Both the position numbers and the translations under genes were made by a program. Below the pieces are notes generated by a model, which worked only from the letters and a program-made list of their open reading frames with translations, ran no database searches and was not told the origin of the DNA. A stretch of 5,448 bases of DNA from an uncultured Erysipelotrichaceae bacterium. GTDB lineage: Bacteria > Bacillota_I > Bacilli_A > RFN20 > CAG-826. Where the stretch lies: contig CADCJP010000047.1 in assembly GCA_902801805.1 (NCBI GenBank), positions 1 through 5,448 on the forward strand, read 5' to 3'. Positions 1-5,448 of the stretch are shown here, one piece after another (position 1 is the stretch's first letter; the number at the start of each line of letters is the position of its first letter).

Positions 1-264
1 ATCTTTGAGGTCTTAGGTCTTAGTGATGAAGAAATCAAAGAAAGATTTGGTTACTTCGTTGATGCCTTACAATACGGTACACCTCCACACGCAGGTATGG
101 CCTTTGGCTTAGACCGTTTAGCGATGATTTTAGGCGGCACAGACAACATTCGTGACGTCATCGCCTTCCCTAAGAACTTAGCGGCAGTCGACCCAATGAC
201 AAATGCGCCTACAACTGTTACACAAGCGCAACTTGATGAATTAGGCATCAAATTCGACAAATAG
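1..264 (+). CDS. aspS: Aspartyl-tRNA synthetase, C-terminal part (5' truncated by window)
   Basis: Frame 1 is open from the first base to TAG at 262-264 and gives the last 87 residues of a class II aminoacyl-tRNA synthetase that charges tRNA-Asp with aspartate in the cytoplasm. The visible part carries class II motif 3 ([13 protein letters not shown], residues 32-44 of the fragment), whose Arg39 is the ATP-binding arginine. Just before it is the bacterial AspRS stretch YGTPPHAG (residues 25-32), and after it are RDVIAFPKN and the MTNAP signature near the C-terminus. The ending, with QLDELGI, matches the usual end of bacterial AspRS, so the 3' end is complete. The catalytic core motifs 1 and 2 and the anticodon-binding domain lie upstream of the window. 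Whether the enzyme is discriminating or non-discriminating (Asp/Asn) cannot be judged from this piece. No hairpin followed by a T-tract is seen after the stop, so read-through into tkt is possible. Confidence 0.95.
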   Translation: MFEVLGLSDEEIKERFGYFVDALQYGTPPHAGMAFGLDRLAMILGGTDNIRDVIAFPKNLAAVDPMTNAPTTVTQAQLDELGIKFDK

Positions 265-266
265 GT

Positions 267-281
267 TATAACATAGTTATA
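267..281. repeat. Short AT-rich inverted repeat in the aspS-tkt gap
   Basis: TATAAC (267-272) and GTTATA (276-281) are exact reverse complements separated by ATA; GTTATA also occurs directly at 265-270. The stem is only 6 bp with one G:C pair and has no T-tract after it, so it is not a convincing terminator. It overlaps the proposed -35 region of tkt and could be an operator half-site pair, but chance in AT-rich DNA is equally likely. Confidence 0.25.
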
Positions 282-307
282 CAAAAACTATTTAATTACT
301 AGATAAT
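278..307 (+). promoter_or_regulatory. Possible sigma-A promoter for tkt
   Basis: TATACA (278-283, 4 of 6 matches to TTGACA) is followed after 18 nt by GATAAT (302-307, 5 of 6 matches to TATAAT). Initiation would fall near 314, giving a leader of about 20 nt that still includes the AGAAAGG ribosome binding site. The gap is AT-rich, so such matches arise easily; tkt could also be read through from aspS. Confidence 0.35.
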
Positions 308-316
308 TACTAATGC

Positions 317-323
317 AGAAAGG
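317..323 (+). promoter_or_regulatory. Ribosome binding site that decides the tkt start
   Basis: AGAAAGG lies 10 nt before the ATG at 334. The upstream in-frame ATG at 313 has no purine-rich sequence before it and would place this Shine-Dalgarno inside the coding region, so 334 is preferred. Confidence 0.65.
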
Positions 324-333
324 TTTAAACAAC

Positions 334-2304
334 ATGAACAAAAATGATCAATTAGCGATTGCGACAATCAGATCACTCTGTATCGACACCATTAACAAAG
401 CCAACTCTGGTCACCCTGGTATGGCGTTAGGTAGCGCTCCTGCTCTCTACACCTTATTTACCAAACATTTAGTGGCGACACCAAAGGACAGCAAATGGTT
501 CAATAGAGATAGATTCGTCCTCTCCAGCGGACACGCTTCCGCTTTACTTTATTCCATGCTCCACTTAAGTGGTTACAAAATTAGCATGGACGACATGAAA
601 CAATTCCGTCAAATCGACTCCTTAACACCAGGTCACCCAGAATATGGTTGGACTGATGGCGTGGATGCCACATCTGGTCCTTTAGGACAAGGTATCTCTC
701 AAGCTGTTGGTATGGCGATGGCCGAACAAATGGTCAATAAGCTTTATAGCTTTGGCGATGATGTGTGCAATCACTACACATACGCTTTATGCGGTGATGG
801 CTGCTTACAAGAAGGCATTTCTCAAGAAGCTATTTCCTTAGCCGGTCACTTAAAACTCAATAAATTCATCCTTTTATACGATGCTAACCAAGTCACACTC
901 GATGGTGCTTTAGACTTATCTTTCTCCGAACAAGTCAAAGCCAGATTCTTAGCCAGCGAATGGGATGTCATCGAAGTCGAAGACGGTAATGATGTCGACG
1001 CGATTGACGCTGCAATTAGCAAAGCTAAAAAGAGTAAAGAAAAACCAACCATGATTATGATTCATACTGTCATCGGTTATGGTTCCGCTAAACAAGGTAC
1101 AAACAAAGTCCACGGTAACCCATTAGGTGCTGAAGATGGTAAGAACGCCAAATTATCCTATGGATTTGACCATGAAGATTTCTATGTCCCACAAGAAGTT
1201 TATGATTTATTCAAAAACACCTTTGGTGCTCGTGGTGAAAAAGCCTATAACGAATATAACGCTAAGTTAGCCGCTTTAGCCGCTGATAAGAAGACCAAAG
1301 ATGAATACGATCGCTTCATCTCCTTAAACGGTGTTGATGTTGATATATATTTACCAGGTGTTTACCCAGACTTCGTCGAAGGTTCTGCAACTTCCACACG
1401 TGTCGCTTCTGGTAAAGCCCTTAATTACTTAATGCTCAGCATGCCAAATTTATTTGGTGGTTCCGCTGACGTTGCTGGTTCTGTCATGACAAAGCTTGAT
1501 AATGGTGCAAACTTTGACGCCAATAATAGAGCCGGTCATAACATCAACTGGGGTATTCGTGAATTCGCAATGGCGAGTGCACAAAATGGTATGCTCTTAC
1601 ACGGTGGTGTTCGTAGCTACGTCGGTGCATTCTTCGTCTTCTCCGATTACATGAAACCAGCCATCCGTATGGCCGCATTAAGCCATGTTCCAGCCATCTA
1701 CTTATTATCTCACGATAGTATCGCCGTAGGCGAAGATGGTCCAACACACCAACCAATCGAACAATTAGCGATGTTACGTAGCATCCCACATATGGATGTG
1801 ATTAGACCAGCTGATGAAAGAGAAACATATGGTGCTTGGTTCGCTGCTTTACAAAGTAAGAATCATCCAACCGCCATTATCCTTTCCCGTCAAAACCTTC
1901 CTTTATTAAAGGATAGTGACGGCGAAGCCTTAAAGCGTGGTGCTTATGTTGTTTCTAAAGAACAAAAGAAAGCTGACTTCGTTTTAATCGCTACCGGTAG
2001 TGAAGTTTCCTTAGCGGTTGCCGCTCAAGCATTATTACTTGAAAAAGGCATCGATGTTCGTGTTGTCTCTATGCCATGCTGGAGCTACTTCGAAAAACAA
2101 GACGAAGCCTACAAGAAAGAAGTTATCAATCTTCCAAAGGCCAAATGTGTCTCTATCGAAATGCTTTCAACCTTTGGTTGGGCTAAATACGCTGACACAA
2201 ATATCGGCATAGATCAATTCGGTGCTAGTGCTCCTGCTAAAGACGTGTTCAAGAAATTCAATTTCACTCCAGAATACGTCGCAAGCGTCGTGGAAAAGCT
2301 CTAA
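334..2304 (+). CDS. tkt: Transketolase
   Basis: This thiamine-diphosphate (ThDP) enzyme moves two-carbon ketol units between sugar phosphates in the non-oxidative pentose phosphate pathway (xylulose-5-P with ribose-5-P or erythrose-4-P); it is cytoplasmic and normally a homodimer. From the start at 334 it has 656 residues, a normal full length. The N-terminal pyrophosphate-binding domain shows SGHPG (His27) and the ThDP/metal motif GDG at 154-156 closing with Asn185 (YDANQ). The pyrimidine-binding domain carries GIREFAM with catalytic Glu410, then HDSIAVGEDGPTHQP with His460, Asp461 and His472. The C-terminal transketolase domain begins near residue 545 (IATGSEV at 552-558) and includes FGASAPA. 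The common GDGDLMEG is GDGCLQEG here, which leaves the metal-binding Asp155 and Asn185 intact. An ATG at 313 would add seven residues but lacks a ribosome binding site. The gene appears monocistronic, ending at a strong terminator. Confidence 0.97.
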   Translation: MNKNDQLAIATIRSLCIDTINKANSGHPGMALGSAPALYTLFTKHLVATPKDSKWFNRDRFVLSSGHASALLYSMLHLSGYKISMDDMKQFRQIDSLTPGHPEYGWTDGVDATSGPLGQGISQAVGMAMAEQMVNKLYSFGDDVCNHYTYALCGDGCLQEGISQEAISLAGHLKLNKFILLYDANQVTLDGALDLSFSEQVKARFLASEWDVIEVEDGNDVDAIDAAISKAKKSKEKPTMIMIHTVIGYGSAKQGTNKVHGNPLGAEDGKNAKLSYGFDHEDFYVPQEVYDLFKNTFGARGEKAYNEYNAKLAALAADKKTKDEYDRFISLNGVDVDIYLPGVYPDFVEGSATSTRVASGKALNYLMLSMPNLFGGSADVAGSVMTKLDNGANFDANNRAGHNINWGIREFAMASAQNGMLLHGGVRSYVGAFFVFSDYMKPAIRMAALSHVPAIYLLSHDSIAVGEDGPTHQPIEQLAMLRSIPHMDVIRPADERETYGAWFAALQSKNHPTAIILSRQNLPLLKDSDGEALKRGAYVVSKEQKKADFVLIATGSEVSLAVAAQALLLEKGIDVRVVSMPCWSYFEKQDEAYKKEVINLPKAKCVSIEMLSTFGWAKYADTNIGIDQFGASAPAKDVFKKFNFTPEYVASVVEKL

Positions 2305-2329
2305 TCCATCGATACAAAACACAAATTAT

Positions 2330-2361
2330 AGAGAAGTGGAGAAATCCACTTTTCTTTTTTT
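2330..2361 (+). terminator. Intrinsic terminator after tkt
   Basis: An 11-bp stem (A2330-A2340 with T2345-T2355, one G:U pair) closes a GAAA tetraloop at 2341-2344 and runs into a T-tract at 2355-2361. It starts 25 nt after the tkt stop, and there is no T-tract on the opposite side, so it acts on the + strand only. It separates tkt from the Asp23/nusB/xse operon. Confidence 0.9.
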
Positions 2362-2365
2362 ACCT

Positions 2366-2394
2366 TTGCTAAACGAATATATTTACTATATATT
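2366..2394 (+). promoter_or_regulatory. Probable sigma-A promoter of the Asp23-nusB-xseA-xseB operon
   Basis: TTGCTA (2366-2371, 4 of 6) and TATATT (2389-2394, 5 of 6) are spaced by exactly 17 nt, directly after the tkt terminator. Initiation near 2401 would give a leader of only about 11 nt, just including AGGTAAGG (2401-2408) before the ATG at 2412. A second TATATT at 2378-2383 could serve with a poor -35 inside the terminator T-tract and would give a longer leader. The location is well supported by the terminator; the exact boxes are less sure. Confidence 0.5.
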
Positions 2395-2411
2395 ATAAGT
2401 AGGTAAGGTTT

Positions 2412-2753
2412 ATGGCAGACTACGTCTATATTGAAAACTACGCAAACAAAGGAAAAATTGGTATCTCCATCAATGTCTTCGACAACTTGGTAACCAATGC
2501 TTTAAGCAATGTTTCCGGTATTTCTATGAGCAGCGCTCATATGAAGCGTAATCAAAAGATTCGTTTAAATAGACCAGTCCAAACAACTATTAGACACGGT
2601 ATCGTGCACGTTTGGGTCGCTGTGGATGTCACTAAAGGCACCAATTTACAAGATGTCACTCGTAATATCCAAGAAGAAATCACTAATGCTTTCTTAATGA
2701 CCACTGAACAAGTGCCATTCGATGTCGCGGTCAATGTTATATCAATTATCTAA
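2412..2753 (+). CDS. Asp23/Gls24 family protein, YqhY-like
   Basis: The product is 113 residues, a normal single-domain length for the Asp23/Gls24 (DUF322) family. The family pattern is visible as two blocks. GKIGISINVFDNLVTNALSN with VSGI (residues 14-37) is the 'I.Is..V....a...v.GV' start. IVHVWVAVDVTKGTNLQDVT with NIQEEITNAF (64-94) and VPFDVAVNVISI (101-112) form the alternating strand, helix and final strand part. No signal peptide or membrane segment is present. Placement immediately before nusB and xseA-xseB matches B. subtilis yqhY, a paralogue class linked to acetyl-CoA carboxylase and lipid homeostasis in Bacillus, although accB-accC are not upstream here. Residues 42-62 between the two blocks are basic (KR, K, R, R). 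The AGGTAAGG ribosome binding site overlaps the probable transcription start. Assignment to YqhY rather than another Asp23 paralogue rests mostly on gene order; the biochemical role is not established by the sequence. Confidence 0.85.
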   Translation: MADYVYIENYANKGKIGISINVFDNLVTNALSNVSGISMSSAHMKRNQKIRLNRPVQTTIRHGIVHVWVAVDVTKGTNLQDVTRNIQEEITNAFLMTTEQVPFDVAVNVISII

Positions 2754-2773
2754 TCAATCAAAACGCTTTTTTT

Positions 2774-3196
2774 ATGGAAAAAATATCTCGTAATCAAGAA
2801 AACTTTATAATCATGACCGTCATTTATGACGAAATTGCTGACCAAGTGGCTAGCAGGGAGCATAACTTTCGTGATGTCGACGAAATCATCACTGAAATGA
2901 CTGAGGATCCTCGTCCATTCAAGGAACACAGTGCTTATGTGCAAAACATGATTTCTAGTGTCTTAAATAACTATGGTTCAATCATCTCCGCTTTCCAACC
3001 ACATTTAAGAAACTGGAAGTGGGAAAGATTACCATTATTAACCCAATCCGTATTATTGATGAGTTATGCGCATTTCTACTATGTAGAAAAGATTGATAAG
3101 CGCATCGTCATTAATACCGCGGTGGAACTCGCTAAAAAGTACATTGAAGAGAAACAAGCTAAATTCATTAACGCGATATTAGACGAGGTGCTCTAA
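2774..3196 (+). CDS. nusB: Transcription antitermination factor NusB (divergent)
   Basis: NusB binds boxA RNA together with NusE (ribosomal protein S10) and promotes processive transcription of rRNA operons. The 140-residue length is typical and the C-terminal half is diagnostic: PHLRNW (76-81), then RLPLLTQSVLLMSYA in place of the usual R...DRAILRLA, INTAVELAKKY (113-123) for INEAVELAK, and KFINAILD (130-137) for KFVNGVLD. The N-terminus SRNQENFIIMTVIYDEI aligns with the SR..ARE.ALQ.LY helix, which supports the start at 2774, but it lacks the usual Arg cluster that contacts RNA. No Shine-Dalgarno is seen; seven T residues (2767-2773) directly precede the ATG. The gene lies 20 nt after the Asp23-family gene and its TAA shares its last A with the ATG of xseA. 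The family call is firm; RNA-binding strength cannot be inferred. Confidence 0.9.
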   Translation: MEKISRNQENFIIMTVIYDEIADQVASREHNFRDVDEIITEMTEDPRPFKEHSAYVQNMISSVLNNYGSIISAFQPHLRNWKWERLPLLTQSVLLMSYAHFYYVEKIDKRIVINTAVELAKKYIEEKQAKFINAILDEVL

Positions 3197-4335
3197 TGAA
3201 TAATGATCGCCCAGTCTTCACCGTCAGCGATATTAATCAATACATCAAAGCCGTCCTCAGTAATGATGAGAACTTAAAGCTCATCTATGTGAAAGGCGAA
3301 ATCTCTAATTTTAAAATGGCAAGTAACGGTCATTTTTATTTTTCCCTTAAGGACGATAAGTCGTTAATCGGAGCGATGATGTTTTCTAATTACGCTTCAA
3401 AATGTAATTTTAAGCCAGAAAACGGACAAGAAGTCGTGGTCTTTGGTTCCATTGATGCTTATCCAGGTAGAGGCACTTATCAAATTATCGTCTACCAAAT
3501 GGAAGAAGTGGGAGCGGGCGCTCAGCTTCTAGAATTAGAAAAGCTTAAAAAGAAACTCCTAGAAGAAGGCTTATTTGATGAATCTAGGAAAAGAAAGATA
3601 AATCTTTATCCAACCGCTATTGGCGTCATTACCGCGCCTAATAGTGCGGCAATTAAGGACATTTTGTTTAATCTTAAGCGTAGATATCCAATCGCAGATA
3701 TTTACGTCTTCTATAGCGCTGTTCAAGGGGAAAATGCCCCTAAAGAATTACTCAAAGCCTTTGAATTAAGTCAAACTTATCCTTTGGATACCTTACTCAT
3801 TGGCCGTGGTGGTGGCGCTAGTGAGGATTTAAGCGCTTTTAACGATGAGAAACTCGTGAGGGCGATTGCTAATAGCAAGATGCCTGTTATCGCTTGTGTA
3901 GGCCACGAAATCGATTCGACACTAGTGGACTTTGTCGCTGATAAAAGAGCCAGTACCCCAACAGGGGCTGCAGAATTAGCGACTATCGACCGTCGTGAGA
4001 TCGAAGAAAAGCTTTCATTTGCCTTACAAGATATGGAAGAGAGCTTGAAGCAAAGAATCCAAGGGATGAAAGATGACTTATCTTCTTACAAAGAAGATTT
4101 AGATTTAGAAATTCGTCAATTAGTGGCCCATTATTCACAGTTATTAAGTCAAAAGAAAGCCACATTAGAGGCTCTTAATCCCAATAACGTTATCAAGCGT
4201 GGTTTCTCCTTAACAGTGGATGAACAAGGTAAGCCAGTTAGTGATATCAAAGCCGTCAAAAAAGGTCAACATATTAAGACTATCCTAAAGGATGGCGTCA
4301 TCAATAGTGAAGTTATAGACACGGAGGAAAAATAA
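3196..4335 (+). CDS. xseA: Exodeoxyribonuclease VII large subunit
   Basis: This is the catalytic subunit of Exo VII, which degrades single-stranded DNA from either end to oligonucleotides and works with several XseB subunits. An N-terminal OB-fold (about residues 1-100, FTVSDINQYIK to GTYQIIVYQME) is followed by the catalytic domain with IGVITAPNSAAIKDIL (142-157), RGGGASEDLSAFNDE (204-218) and VGHEIDSTLVDFVADKRASTPTGAAEL (235-261), the family signature containing His237 and Asp240. A charged helical arm (about 263-325) leads to ALNPNNVIKRGFSL (326-339) and the closing beta part with KDGVINSEV. At 379 residues it is clearly shorter than E. coli or B. subtilis XseA (about 450); the missing length maps to the arm, not to the catalytic motifs. 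GAGGTG at 3185-3190 sits 5 nt before the ATG, which overlaps the nusB stop by one base, so translation is probably coupled. Confidence 0.96.
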   Translation: MNNDRPVFTVSDINQYIKAVLSNDENLKLIYVKGEISNFKMASNGHFYFSLKDDKSLIGAMMFSNYASKCNFKPENGQEVVVFGSIDAYPGRGTYQIIVYQMEEVGAGAQLLELEKLKKKLLEEGLFDESRKRKINLYPTAIGVITAPNSAAIKDILFNLKRRYPIADIYVFYSAVQGENAPKELLKAFELSQTYPLDTLLIGRGGGASEDLSAFNDEKLVRAIANSKMPVIACVGHEIDSTLVDFVADKRASTPTGAAELATIDRREIEEKLSFALQDMEESLKQRIQGMKDDLSSYKEDLDLEIRQLVAHYSQLLSQKKATLEALNPNNVIKRGFSLTVDEQGKPVSDIKAVKKGQHIKTILKDGVINSEVIDTEEK

Positions 4336-4336
4336 C

Positions 4337-4528
4337 ATGGAAGAGAAATTTGATTTTGAAAAAGAGATGAAAAGACTTGATGAAATCGTCACGAATATCT
4401 CCTCAGAAAAACTCCCATTAGACGAATGCTTAGCCCTCTATAAAGAAGGTCAAGAGATCGTCAAAAAATTGGAAAAGGCCCTCAAAGAAGCCGAAGAAGA
4501 GGTCGAAAAAGTCATTGAAAACAAATAA
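4337..4528 (+). CDS. xseB: Exodeoxyribonuclease VII small subunit
   Basis: XseB is a small helical partner that binds the arm of XseA and is needed for Exo VII assembly. The 63-residue product has the family pattern: FDFEKEMKRLDEIV (5-18), then KLPLDECLALYKEGQEIV (25-42), then a charged coiled-coil tail rich in Glu and Lys. The usual 'LE.G' before LPL is replaced by ISSEK. It is shorter than the roughly 80 residues of E. coli and B. subtilis XseB, in step with the shortened arm of the partner XseA. A strong GGAGG at 4323-4327, inside the end of xseA, lies 9 nt before the ATG, and only one base separates the two genes, so the two subunits are almost certainly translated from one message. It is the last gene before the terminator. 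Confidence 0.93.
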   Translation: MEEKFDFEKEMKRLDEIVTNISSEKLPLDECLALYKEGQEIVKKLEKALKEAEEEVEKVIENK

Positions 4529-4565
4529 ATCGATAAGTGGTTTATTAGTTTTTAATTAGTAGATA

Positions 4566-4580
4566 TAATGCTTTGCATTA
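4566..4580 (+). other. Small hairpin upstream of the xseB terminator
   Basis: TAATGC (4566-4571) and GCATTA (4575-4580) form a perfect 6-bp stem with a TTT loop, without a T-tract. It lies 8 nt before the terminator stem. TGCTTT (4569-4574) from this hairpin is also complementary to AAAGCA (4597-4602) of the terminator hairpin, so the two structures could compete. A TATAAT string (4564-4569) overlaps it but has no good -35 partner. Confidence 0.4.
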
Positions 4581-4588
4581 GAAATATT

Positions 4589-4617
4589 ATCCTGTGAAAG
4601 CAGGATTTTATTTTATT
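4589..4617 (+). terminator. Intrinsic terminator after xseB
   Basis: ATCCTG (4589-4594) pairs with CAGGAT (4601-4606); a T:G pair at 4595/4600 can extend the stem to 7 bp closing a GAAA loop. The T-rich tail TTTTATTTTATT runs from 4606 to 4617. It is weaker than the tkt terminator because the stem is short and the tail is interrupted by A, but it lies exactly between the operon end and the dinB promoter. Confidence 0.7.
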
Positions 4618-4628
4618 CATAATTTTAG

Positions 4629-4657
4629 TTAACATAATCTTCATATGCGCATATAAT
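4629..4657 (+). promoter_or_regulatory. Sigma-A promoter of dinB, apparently giving a leaderless mRNA
   Basis: TTAACA (4629-4634, 5 of 6) and a perfect TATAAT (4652-4657) are spaced by exactly 17 nt. The expected start site, about 7 nt after the -10 box, is at or beside 4664, the A of the dinB ATG. No usable Shine-Dalgarno precedes that ATG (TAGG at 4659-4662 is one base away from it). This is the best promoter match in the window. Confidence 0.8.
4643..4654. repeat. Perfect 12-bp palindrome over the dinB promoter
   Basis: ATATGCGCATAT is exactly self-complementary and sits in the spacer, overlapping the first three bases of the -10 box. That is a typical repressor-operator position. It does not resemble the Gram-positive LexA box (GAAC-N4-GTTC). 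Whether any protein binds it is unknown. Confidence 0.45.
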
Positions 4658-4663
4658 GTAGGT

Positions 4664-5448
4664 ATGAGTAAGGTTATTGTCCATATTGACTTGAACGCAT
4701 TTTTTGCTAGATGCGAAGAAATTAAAGATCCGTCCTTAGAGAACAAGCCAGTCGCTATTGGTCATGATGGTAGAGGTGGCATTGTTTCTACATGTTCATA
4801 TGCAGCGCGTAAGTATGGTGTCTCCAGTGCAATGCCAATGTTTAAGGCAAGGCAGTTATGTCCAAACCTCATTATCATTCCTGGTGATTATCATTACTAC
4901 TCAGCAATGAGCAAGAAGTTCTTTAACTTTGTGAGACAATATACCAAGTTAGTGGAGCCTGCTTCTGTTGATGAATGCTTCGCGGATTTTACTGACGCGG
5001 TTAAAGGACAAAAGGATGTCGTGTCTTTCTTTAGAAAGTTACAAAACGATTTATTCAAAGAGACAGGTCTTAAATGTTCTATCGGTGTTTCCACAACGCG
5101 TTTCTTAGCGAAGATGGCGAGCGACTATCAAAAGCCAATGGGTTTAACTATCATTCATAAAAGAGATATCGCTAATATGTTATTCCCACTAAAAGTGGAA
5201 TCAATGTTTGGCGTTGGTAAAAGAACCGCTCCAAGATTAAAGAGCGTTGGTATTAAAACCATTGGTGACCTTTATAGAAGACTAGAAATAGATGATGAAG
5301 AAGTTAAGAACATCTGTGGTAAATTCTTCTATACACTCAAAGAGTGGCTTGAAGGTAAGGGTGCACACTATATTGAATTAGAGAAATGGGATCCTAAATC
5401 TATTGGTAATTCCACAACGCTGCCTTATGACACAGATAACGTTACTGA
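4664..5448 (+). CDS. dinB: DNA polymerase IV (Y-family, DinB), 3' truncated by window
   Basis: DinB polymerases copy past damaged template bases with low fidelity. The frame from ATG 4664 is open to the window end (261 complete codons; roughly the first two thirds to three quarters of the protein). Palm and fingers show HIDLNAFFARCEE with metal-binding Asp9 and steric-gate Phe14, then IVSTCSYAARKYGVSSAMPM, and VEPASVDECFADFT with catalytic Asp103-Glu104. CSIGVSTTRFLAKMASDYQKP with GLTII follows, then the thumb helix-hairpin-helix FGVGKRTAPRLKSVGIKTIGDL. The fragment enters the little-finger domain at KSIGNSTTLPYDT, where many family members have a Glu after SIG. No in-frame ATG lies upstream and the protein starts with the conserved first strand, so the start is secure. 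Its own promoter separates it from the xse operon; no LexA box is visible. The C-terminus, including any sliding-clamp binding motif, is outside the window. Confidence 0.95.
   Translation, partial: MSKVIVHIDLNAFFARCEEIKDPSLENKPVAIGHDGRGGIVSTCSYAARKYGVSSAMPMFKARQLCPNLIIIPGDYHYYSAMSKKFFNFVRQYTKLVEPASVDECFADFTDAVKGQKDVVSFFRKLQNDLFKETGLKCSIGVSTTRFLAKMASDYQKPMGLTIIHKRDIANMLFPLKVESMFGVGKRTAPRLKSVGIKTIGDLYRRLEIDDEEVKNICGKFFYTLKEWLEGKGAHYIELEKWDPKSIGNSTTLPYDTDNVT

Noticed and set aside
313..333. Upstream in-frame ATG that would extend transketolase by seven residues (MQKGLNN)
   Set aside because: No ribosome binding site precedes it, while AGAAAGG is correctly placed for the ATG at 334, which also gives the normal family N-terminus.
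1544..1789. Open frame of 81 codons on the - strand inside tkt, and similar - strand frames at 51-284, 846-1052, 2552-2734, 2750-2944, 3983-4165 and 4897-5094
   Set aside because: All lie within, or largely over, strongly conserved + strand genes, encode low-complexity or unrecognisable peptides and have no supporting promoter or operon context.
2018..2212. 64-codon + strand frame inside tkt
   Set aside because: It is a shifted frame within the conserved transketolase C-terminal domain; the real frame is intact, so there is no frameshift.
2754..2773. T7 tract before nusB as an intrinsic terminator
   Set aside because: No GC-containing stem precedes the tract, so it lacks the hairpin required.
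4541..4569. Second promoter with a perfect TATAAT at 4564-4569
   Set aside because: The -35 position (TTTATT) matches poorly and transcription would run straight into the terminator at 4589-4617; it is most likely part of the small hairpin or chance.
4552..4746. 64-codon - strand frame across the xseB-dinB gap
   Set aside because: It spans the xseB terminator, the dinB promoter and the dinB 5' end, all of which are better explained on the + strand.
1..5448. Search for tRNA or rRNA genes, CRISPR repeats, insertion-sequence ends, toxin-antitoxin pairs or phage genes
   Set aside because: Nothing of this kind is visible; genes cover nearly all of the window and the largest gaps (2305-2411 and 4529-4663) are accounted for by terminators and promoters.

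Overview
The window is an ordinary housekeeping segment of a bacterial chromosome, with every gene on the + strand. It looks like a moderately AT-rich member of the Bacillota or a Mollicutes-related lineage. This is inferred from the Asp23-family/nusB/xseA/xseB gene order (the Bacillus yqhY-nusB-folD-xseA-xseB cluster without folD), the preference for TTA Leu codons, short intergenic gaps, and shortened Exo VII and NusB proteins. Trp is encoded by TGG and the visible stops are TAA or TAG, so nothing requires a TGA=Trp code. Genus cannot be named from this sequence alone.

Layout: (1) 1-264 is the 3' end of aspS (aspartyl-tRNA synthetase). (2) 334-2304 is tkt (transketolase), probably with its own promoter in the short gap after aspS and ended by a clear intrinsic terminator at 2330-2361. 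(3) 2412-4528 is a compact operon: an Asp23/Gls24-family (YqhY-like) protein, nusB, xseA (overlapping nusB by one base) and xseB (1 nt after xseA). It is preceded by a plausible sigma-A promoter and followed by a terminator at 4589-4617. (4) 4664-5448 is the start of dinB (DNA polymerase IV), cut by the window end, with a near-consensus promoter placed so that transcription should begin at or beside the ATG.

Functionally, the middle operon joins an envelope/lipid-homeostasis-associated protein (YqhY type), a transcription antitermination factor for rRNA (NusB) and both subunits of exodeoxyribonuclease VII. The following dinB adds a second DNA-damage-related function but as a separate transcription unit. 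I did not find an undescribed system, mobile element, CRISPR array or RNA gene. The most interesting signals are regulatory: a probable leaderless dinB transcript with a perfect 12-bp palindrome over its promoter, a hairpin pair with alternative pairing after xseB, and a nusB start with no Shine-Dalgarno sequence behind a T7 tract.
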